From assembly GCF_022376445.1 (NCBI RefSeq), contig NW_025955487.1:1-24910 (forward strand): a stretch of DNA of 24,910 bases, given 5' to 3'. Numbering within the stretch: position 1 is the stretch's first letter; every line of letters starts with the position of its first letter. The stretch is from Fomitopsis serialis (Eukaryota; Basidiomycota; Agaricomycetes; Polyporales; Fomitopsidaceae). A program made the position numbers and the translations under genes. Below are positions 16,465-24,910 of this stretch, piece after piece. The notes beneath the pieces were generated by a model. It was not told the origin of the DNA and did not search any database. It worked only from the letters and a program-made list of their open reading frames with translations.

Positions 16465-19046
16465 TTAACCGTCCATACTGAACAGGTCATCATCATCACC
16501 GGTTAGCACTGGCCCGCTTAGGGGACTCAAGGAACCTTGCGGATTATAGCTACGCCCACTAGGGTTACGGGCGGTGTTGCCAATGGTCGCCTGTGGACCA
16601 CCTGTCAAGGATAATTGTCAATATATGAAGACACATGAAGCAGGGAACATACGTGTCGCGGCAGCAGAGTAAGACAATCGCGAGAAGACCGTCTCCAAAC
16701 CTCCCAGGGACGTTGTGTTAGTTGCTGCAGAAGCCTGTGCGTTGAAGTGCACGAGAGCGTCCAATGCGTTCGCAGCCCCGGGCGACACACTGTGCCAGTC
16801 ACCCGACGGACTTTGCGCGTGCCCAAACACTTTGGTACCTGGCGAGTACCCGCCCGCTTGACTGAAAGCGCCTGGCGTGGATGGAGACGCGATGACGGGC
16901 GGAGGCAAAGCGTGAATCCTCGAATACCCTGCCGCCAGTCCTTGAGGTAGACTCTGCCCGGGAGCGTGTGCTTGTAAAGCTCTGGTAAATGGTGAGTATG
17001 TCGCGTTAGGACCATCTACACGAAGAACACACCCGTCATTGATCATCGGCGCAGGATGTCGCTGCTGTCCGAAGAACACATCCGATGACGGGCTGCCCAT
17101 GGGAGGTCGATTGCCGAGAGCGCTGGTATGAGGTGGAGACAAGGCACCCGGTGCAAGACTCGGTGGGTGCGTGCCAACATTGGCGTGAGACAGACCGTTG
17201 GGGTTGGTCGCGTGCAACGCCGACAGCCCGCCGCCGAGCATGTTTGTACGCTGGACCTTGGAGTTGAGGTAGTGGTGATGAAGACCTGGGAGGAACGCTG
17301 CAGAAGCGTTCGACGGCGACAGCATGTCTTCGCCTGATCTGCCAGCAAGGCCAGAATTGGACGTAAACGAGCTCGGCGTACCGTTCCCTAGGCCACCGCC
17401 CGTGACGCTCGTTCCCGTAGCACCTGCCAACTCAGACGGGCCTGCACCAGTCCCACCGTTGTCCGCCCATATCGACTTGATATCCTGAAGCAGTGATGGT
17501 GCCGGCACCGATCGGGAGTACCTATGATGTTGACCTTCTGTCGTGAGCCTGTGACCCCCGATTGCTCCGTCGCGATCTGCTCCTATCATATTGGGGCGAA
17601 CGCCGTTCGTGCGGGACAATCTTCTAGATCTCTCCTCAGGCGTTAGCAGATCCGTAAGGGAACTTGGGAGGAATTCTTCCAAATCCTCGTCCTCGACAAC
17701 CACCTCGCCTACAACACCGCTGTCCAGTCTTCGAGATGGCCGATCCTTTGACCAAGTCATCATCGCTCCTAAAGATGCAGACAGACCAGAACGACCCGCG
17801 TATCCACCAGACGCGTCCTCCTCTCCTTGAATTGCGAACACGGAGCGAGAGCCCGGGGCCGAAAAGGGAGAAGTAGACAGACCGGCTGCATGGGGAGACG
17901 TACCCGGAGAGAACCCGTTGACGCGAGCAAGACGGCTAGCGGACTCTGAAGAGCGAGGAGGTGATCCGATCGGTCCAAAGTCGACTGGCGGTGAGCCATG
18001 CGCGTTTGCCATTCGGCGAGGAGCAGTAGGGGTGCTTGTCGGAAGCGCACCAGCTTCGCTAGCATCCGCGTTCGCCGATGACTCGATCTGAACAGGCTCT
18101 GTCGAAGTGGTAGTGGGAGGAGACACCGAGGAAGAGACGTCAGGCGCCGGCACTGCGGGCGGTTTACCCTGTGCGGGCGCGCTCGGCAGTTTGTTGCTCT
18201 CGTCGGGCAAACCGAACGAAGCAAAGTCGGTATCTTTAACAGGCGGCGCAGGGGTCGATGGCGACAAAGTGGCCTTCAGAGGCATGGGAATGCTTGACCG
18301 CGAGTTACCCGCCAGAGCTCGCGTTGGCGCGGTCGAGCCTGAAAGCAGGCCGTTTCGATTCTGAGCACTGCCAGACCCGCTGCCGTGCGCTCCTGTCTTC
18401 TGACCACGTCTGCCACCCTCGCGGCCGCCGCTGCCACCAGCACCCCCAGCTTGTGCGGCAAGCTGGGCAGCCTTCTTGTTCTTCCTGTCCATAGACATGC
18501 TCTGCCCGGGCAGGACGTGGGCGAGGGCGCACTTGTGTCCGAACTTGCAGTTCCCTTTGACGAACCATGCGCAGACCTCTTTCTGCTGTCCGGGCTCCAG
18601 GACGTTGTGGGAGAAGGGGCAGGACGCGCCCGCGGTGCACGAGCCGACTCTGAAAATTTGCAGGGGACATGGGAGAGATCTTTGGCTGCAGACGGGGCAA
18701 CGTCTGCTCAACAACTGGTGGCACCGTGAATCGACGGGTACGTACTCTTCGCCGAGCCCTTCGCCTTCCCGCTCTTGTCTCTTTCCCTATCCTTCTCGGG
18801 CTCAAGCTCTCGGCTGGGCTCCTGGCCGCCCTCGGCATCCTTTCTGTTTCTGCTGTGGGCATGGGGATTTGCGAGCGATGTATGAGCCGCGGGAGGGGGA
18901 AGGGGAGGCTGGAGGGGCGGGGCGTTGTGGCGAGCAGTGGGCGGCGGTGGACCTCCAAACTCGGTTTGCACTTACAGGCCACGTGGTTCAATTTTCGGGA
19001 CGGATAAGGACTTGTCTCGGCCCAAACGGGGAGGGCGTCTAAGCAT
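16465..19046 (-). CDS. Tandem CCCH zinc-finger protein (Lee1-like)
   Basis: Probable RNA-binding regulator with two CCCH fingers (C-x7-C-x5-C-x3-H each) at about residues 74-92 and 104-122. The second, CAWFVKGNCKFGHKCALAH, is typical of fungal Lee1-type proteins. The rest is a long Ser/Pro/Gly-rich disordered region with an acidic tail (DDDDLFSMDG). Minus-strand exon model: 19046-18976, 18852-18746, 18703-16653, 16601-16465, with introns of 123, 42 and 51 nt, all GT-AG and phase-consistent, giving about 788 residues. The first exon and its 123-nt intron are the least certain part. One base appears to be missing in the A run at 18653-18656. In the uncorrected frame the first finger loses its first cysteine context, whereas the exon side reads DLSHVPCKF and the far side RVGSCTAGASCPFSH. 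Either assembly error or a real frameshift. The start lies about 124 bp from the MAP kinase start, in opposite direction. Confidence 0.82.
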
Positions 19047-19170
19047 TGGCGGGGAGACAACACTGACTGGGCGGTGGCCTCCCGACGACCATCCCAGACG
19101 TTGCCTCCTCAGCGCTCGGCCTCAGCACCCTCGCCATCCCGCAAGCATTCCGCCTCCAACCCTCCCCGTC
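19047..19170. promoter_or_regulatory. Short divergent promoter between the CCCH and MAP kinase genes
   Basis: Only about 124 bp separate the predicted start codons (19046 on minus, 19171 on plus). The plus strand is pyrimidine-rich up to the kinase ATG (CCTCCAACCCTCCCCGTC), a common feature of basidiomycete leaders. No TATA box was recognised. If the first CCCH exon is wrong, the gap is wider. Confidence 0.5.
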
Positions 19171-20725
<1,555 letters not shown>

Positions 20726-21089
20726 CCCCTGCTGATTGCTTTAGTGTGAGTGTAAGATGTGCGTTGAGCAGCCAATACCCCGCGGCAGGCCGAAAAGTAC
20801 CCTGGCCATTAATGTGTACATGTATGTATCTATGACGGGGCGATCTAATGGATCTATGTCGCTCGCATGTTCTGTCCAGTTGTACAGTGTACTTATGCAT
20901 CCGTGACGTCTGACTGGAGCATGCCGCCATGGCCAGTTGGTGTGAGGCGCGATCGTGTGGCGTGCGATGTACATACGTCCTCGATGACGTCGAACGTGTC
21001 GCCGACGTTGAGCGACGTATGTTTAGAGACACATACTTAAGCTGCCATCAGTCCTCGTTCTCGACACCCTTCTCTTCCACACAACCCAC
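20726..21089. other. Intergenic between MAP kinase and 6PGDH-like genes
   Basis: 364 bp holding the kinase 3' UTR and the 6PGDH-like promoter. The stretch before 21090 is pyrimidine-rich (CTCGTTCTCGACACCCTTCT...). No gene recognised; open frames crossing it continue into neighbours out of frame. Confidence 0.5.
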
Positions 21090-22883
21090 ATGGCTGATAC
21101 ATTCACAAAGGTACCGTACATCTACGCGACTCTGCAACACAGGATTACATAACAACTACATGCCAGATTGGCGTCATCGGCCGCGGGCTCGATGGGCTCG
21201 GGCATGCTATGCTCTTCGCAGAAAACGGTTCGAGGTCGGCGTCTTCGACATCAACACAGAACATCGACAACCTCGGCAAGTCCTCGCAGACGGCCTCGAC
21301 GGAGCATCCACCCGCGCGTACATTCTTTCAAGGAGTACAAGCCGTTCTCGATTCCTCGCGGCAAAAGCACACCAAGCTCTTCGTGTTCAGCATCCCGCAC
21401 GGCAGCCCCGCAGACAAGTTATAGACGACACAACGACTATCTCACCGAGGTGACATCATCCTCGATGGCGGCAACGAGTGGTACGAGAACGCGAGGCGCC
21501 GCCAGAAGGCGCTGCAGCCTCGCGGCGTGTCCTACCTGTCCATGGGCGTGTCCGGAGGCTACCAGTCCGCGCGTCGTGGGCCGTCGATCTCGCCCAGCGG
21601 CGACAAAAAGGCGCTTGACTCCGTCTTGCCGCTTCTCGAAAAGTTCGCCGCGAAGGATCCCAAGACGGGCTTACCTTGCGTGGCGAACCTCGGACCGTCG
21701 AGCTGCGGGCACTACGTCAAGATGGCGCACAACGGTATTGAGCAGGGCATCCTTGGTGTCGTCAATGAGGCTTGGGAGCTGCTGTACAAGTGCATGCACA
21801 TCCCGTTAGATGAGATCGCGAAGATCTGGGAGCAGTGGGGAGCTGAAGGCGAACTGGTGCGTATGTACGAGTGTTGAACTTACTGTGTCAGGTGTTGACT
21901 GCATACATGTAGAGACGAAACTTCCTCATCAACATAGGTGCCGAAATCTGTGGTAGACACCACCCGGATGGTCCGCCGAGTCACGTCTTGAACGAAGTCC
22001 AAGACAAGGTTGTCCAGGACGCAGATGACACGGAAGGTAAGTCACACGGCCAATTAAGCTCAGACGCACTGATCCGGGCATGCAGGAACTGGGTTCTGGA
22101 CTGTCGTCGAGGCCGCCAATCGACATGTCTCCGCGCCCACGATAGCAAGTGCTCACTTCTTCCGTATTGCGTCCGCCGACCGGGCCCAACGCATGAAGGT
22201 GGTCGAGAACCTTGGACAAATTTGGGCGCTGCGAGGAAACAGCAGGTTGACGAAGCATTCCGGACGCAGTTTGTGGAGGATCTTCGCCTTGCGGTGTACT
22301 GTACGTGCCTGGCGTCGTTCGCACAGGGACTGAACCTGATCGCTCGGGCGAGCGAGGACGAAGGGTGGGGCGTAACCTGGGGACATGTATGCGGATCTGG
22401 AGAGAGGGGTGTATCATTCGCTCGGAGCACATCGCCGACCTACTGCAGCCCGCTCTGGAGCAATCTGGGACGGTCACGAACGTTCTGACGCTGCCCGTTG
22501 TCGGGGAGGAGGTCCGACGCACGATAGGTGCACTGAGGCGGGTGGTCGCGCTGGGCCTGGAGTGGAATGCTCACATGTGAGTTGGTGAAAGCAGAGGCTT
22601 GTTATTTGCCGGACGGGGACTGACTATGCGGACCGGGTACGATCGACCCCAGACCGGCATTGAGCGCGAGTCTGGAGTATTTCAAGTACTGTGCGGGGAA
22701 ACACCTGCCAAGCCAGCTCATGGAGGCGGAGATGGACTACTTTGGGGCGCACTCATATGACCTCAAGTCGGAGGGGCCTGGCGAGGTTCAGAAGGGTGCG
22801 TGTTCTGGATGTGCGTTGATGCATGGGCCGGCTTCTGACCATTGCCGGCAGGGAAACACCACGTTGAGTGGAAGCCCGCGTAG
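21090..22883 (+). CDS. 6-phosphogluconate dehydrogenase-like protein, frames broken by about nine small indels
   Basis: NAD(P)-binding oxidoreductase of the 6PGDH family (oxidative pentose phosphate pathway, or a related fungal paralogue). Exons 21090-21110, 21167-21856, 21913-22036, 22086-22576, 22653-22795, 22852-22883, with GT-AG introns and about 502 residues after allowing for indels. Visible are the nucleotide-binding GxGSMGSGM near the N terminus, ILDGGNEWYENARRR, the family signature GVSGGYQSARRGPSISP, and the catalytic-type GHYVKMAHNGIEQG (Lys and His-Asn). The C-terminal all-helical domain contains GTGFWTVVEAANRHVSAPTI. Apparent indels: +1 near 21181-21186; missing bases near 21205, 21230, 21259 (two), 21418, 21436, 21450, 22216 and 22372. 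Splice sites and all domain blocks remain. Sequence divergence from standard Gnd1 suggests a second, less studied 6PGDH group. It could be a pseudogene, but the pattern resembles uncorrected long-read error. Confidence 0.85.
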
Positions 22884-23126
22884 TGCGAGCGGCGGACGTA
22901 GAGCGGAGCAGGCGAAAGGCAAGGATTGAACATGTACAGTATCGACGAGCGTAGAGACGACGAGCAGAACGAGAGCGACAGCGGGCGGGTTCATTCAGAC
23001 GGCGGGCGGGCGGGAATCATGTGAAAGGGCGTCTAGTGCGGGGATCGGGGGCATGTGACCTGCGTTCTGGCCATTTCACCGTCGACCCCGCGCGGGCGAG
23101 TCGGTCGCTGCTGCTCTCCCTCTGCC
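22884..23126. other. Intergenic between 6PGDH-like and PDK-family genes
   Basis: 243 bp holding the 3' UTR of one gene and the promoter of the next. A pyrimidine-rich stretch (GCTGCTCTCCCTCTGCC) directly precedes the kinase ATG at 23127. No other feature seen. Confidence 0.5.
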
Positions 23127-24894
23127 ATGTTCCGCATTACGAACGCCCTCTGGGAGAGGATCCATCACTATGCATCCTTCCCTCAGACTGGAGGTCCGTC
23201 GCCCTAAGCTGCGTTGTTAGCCCTGACACCCATGCCGTACCAGTCTCGCTCCAGCAGATGGTCCTCTTCGGACAGAATCCGAGTCAGGGAACGCTCTTTG
23301 GGGCCAGCCAGTTCCTGCTCGGTGCGTGCGCCAACCCGCTGTTTCAACGTCCTCTGCACTGACGCGTCCATCTGCACCTCATGTAGAGGAGCTCCCCGTA
23401 CGCCTCGCTCACCGCGTGAAGGAGCTCGACCAGTGCCTCACAACCTCAGCGCAATGCCTTCCATTAACAGGGTCAAGGAGTGGTATGCGCAGTCGTTCGA
23501 GGTGCCACAGTTATTCATGTGCCCGCTATGTCTCACGTCGAACGAACCACCAGGAGCTCATCTCATTCCCGACGCCAAAGCTGCCTCGGCACATCCGCGA
23601 CGCACTCTCGGCGCAGAACTCTGACGTCGTCCTCCAGAATCAACACCTAATCCTTCACTACCCTTCTTTGTCGACGACTATGGAGGCCCAACGGGCACAG
23701 GGCTGGGGCTCGCTTCAGGCACGAAGGTAGGGAACTCGAACGGGCAGAAGCACAAGATGCGCATCCCTATGGAGCGGAGGTGCGTCTCTAACTCCACTCC
23801 GCGGAACGACTTTCGAACTGCGCCCCAGATACTACGCCAACACGTCCAAGGTCGACTGGCCGCCCGAGGTCCAAGAGTTCAATCGCAGGTTCACCAAGTC
23901 GCTGGAGCACATCAAGCGGAGACACGACCCCACAGTCACGACGGTCGCCCAGGGCGTCCTCGAGTGGAAGCGCAGTCAGAACGCACGGAATATCAACCTC
24001 GACGTGCAGCACTGGCTCGATCGGTTTTATCTGTCTCGAATAGGGATACGGTTCCTCATCGGACAACGTAGCTTCGCATTCACGTCCGTCCGGTCGCACT
24101 CACGTCTGCAGACATTGCCTTGAATACATTGCAGCCACACCCGACTACGTCGGGATCATCTGCACAAGAGCGGTATGTATCGTACAGCCCGTCCCGGACC
24201 ATGTATTGACCATGTGACCCGGTCAGAACGTTCATGACATTCTTCAAGAAGCGATCGAGAATGCTCGGTGCGTGTTCCATGTCACACGACATCATTCCCC
24301 GACCGCATGCTCACGACAACGTCCCAGCTTCGTCTGCGAGGAGCACTATGCCATGTTCAAAGGGCCGCCCGTGCAGCTCATCTGCCCGAAACACCTGCAC
24401 TTCGCCTACGTGCCAGGCCACCTGTCGCACATCTGCTTCGAGCTGCTCAAGAACTCGCTCCGCGCGGTCGTCGAGCGTCTCGGGACGGAGCACGAAGACC
24501 ACTTCCCGCCGATCAAGGTCATCGTCGTCGAGGGCAAGGAGGACATCACCATCAAGATCTCGGACGAGGGCGGCGGCATCCCGCGCAGCGCGATCCCGCT
24601 CATCTGGACGTACATGTACACTACCATGGAGGGGCAGAACATCGACCAGGACTTCCAGGCGAGCGACTTCAAGGCGCCCATGGCCGGCTTCGGGTACGGC
24701 CTGCCGCTGTCGAGATTGGTATGTATCCCTCCCCGTATCGACGCCGGTGAACACCACTGACGTGACGCGCGATCGTCTTGCAGTACGCACGATACTTTGG
24801 CGGTGATCTGCGCCTCATTTCGATGGACGGCTTCGGCACCGATGTCTACATCCACCTCAACCGGCTGTCCAGCAATCGTGAACCCCTTCCCTAA
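23127..24894 (+). CDS. Mitochondrial pyruvate dehydrogenase kinase / BCKDH kinase family
   Basis: Protein kinase of the histidine-kinase-like GHKL fold that phosphorylates the E1 subunit of mitochondrial 2-oxoacid dehydrogenase complexes, switching them off. Nine exons: 23127-23193, 23244-23321, 23387-23501, 23554-23779, 23829-24067, 24112-24172, 24227-24267, 24328-24718, 24784-24894, about 443 residues. The N-terminal helical domain has [23 protein letters not shown] and [17 protein letters not shown]. The ATP-binding domain has the N box [12 protein letters not shown], the G1 box DEGGGIP, and the G2 region [20 protein letters not shown]. Exons 3, 4 and 6 each lack one base (near 23433, 23630 and 24140); with these three the phases close exactly. 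The first donor is GTCCGT, weaker than the rest. Choosing between PDK and BCKDK needs a tree. Confidence 0.92.
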
Positions 24895-24910
24895 CCTGCC
24901 CCGCACGCAC

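Noticed and set aside
16618..18714. CCCH gene as one uninterrupted exon starting at 18714
   Set aside because: The initiating codon there would be TTG, the first finger lacks its first cysteine in that frame, and a 51-nt intron at 16602-16652 leads to a better C-terminal exon ending at 16465.
18305..19063. 252-codon minus-strand ORF overlapping the CCCH gene
   Set aside because: It is an arginine- and proline-rich alternate frame of the CCCH exons without family resemblance.

Overview
The window looks like nuclear DNA of a filamentous basidiomycete, probably an agaricomycete. Its genes are packed with 42-123 nt GT-AG introns (most about 50-60 nt), GTGCGT, GTGAGT and GTATGT donors are common, and the kinase genes are of the expected fungal types. 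I cannot name a species.

Left part (1-3540): a 130-bp relic related to the large mobile element further right, then an unrecognised minus-strand gene with at least six exons (746 to about 2738, 5' end unresolved). Middle (about 3554-16,300): an old CpG-starved repeat block. It holds two clusters of the hexamer ACCCAT/ATGGGT and several degenerate repeats, and one stretch of about 2.45 kb contains no CpG at all. A young 5,927-bp LTR retroelement (3972-9898) sits inside this block, with 203-bp LTRs that differ at only two positions and a perfect 5-bp target duplication (AATAC). It encodes a gag-like protein and other low-complexity ORFs, but no reverse transcriptase, RNase H, integrase or protease that I can see. 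It is therefore probably mobilised in trans.

The element holds the most striking signal in the window. From about 4734 to 9504 its internal region is a lattice of several dozen different short hairpins, mostly 6-14 bp arms with 3-8 nt loops, roughly one per 70-120 bp. Where the element carries internal repeats, the equivalent hairpins have different arm sequences but still pair. Most arm mismatches would be G.U pairs in sense RNA. I know of no described LTR element with this architecture, but I could not search.

Right part (16,465-24,894): four conserved host genes. A CCCH zinc-finger protein gene (minus) and an ERK-type MAP kinase gene of the Kss1/Fus3/Cpk1 class (plus) start only about 124 bp apart. 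A 6-phosphogluconate dehydrogenase-like gene and a mitochondrial pyruvate dehydrogenase kinase-family gene (both plus) follow. All four splice models are phase-consistent only if small indels, mostly single missing bases, are assumed: one each in the first two genes, about nine in 6PGDH and three in the PDK-family gene. Unpolished assembly error is the simplest explanation, and the split reading frames of the retroelement should be read with the same caution.
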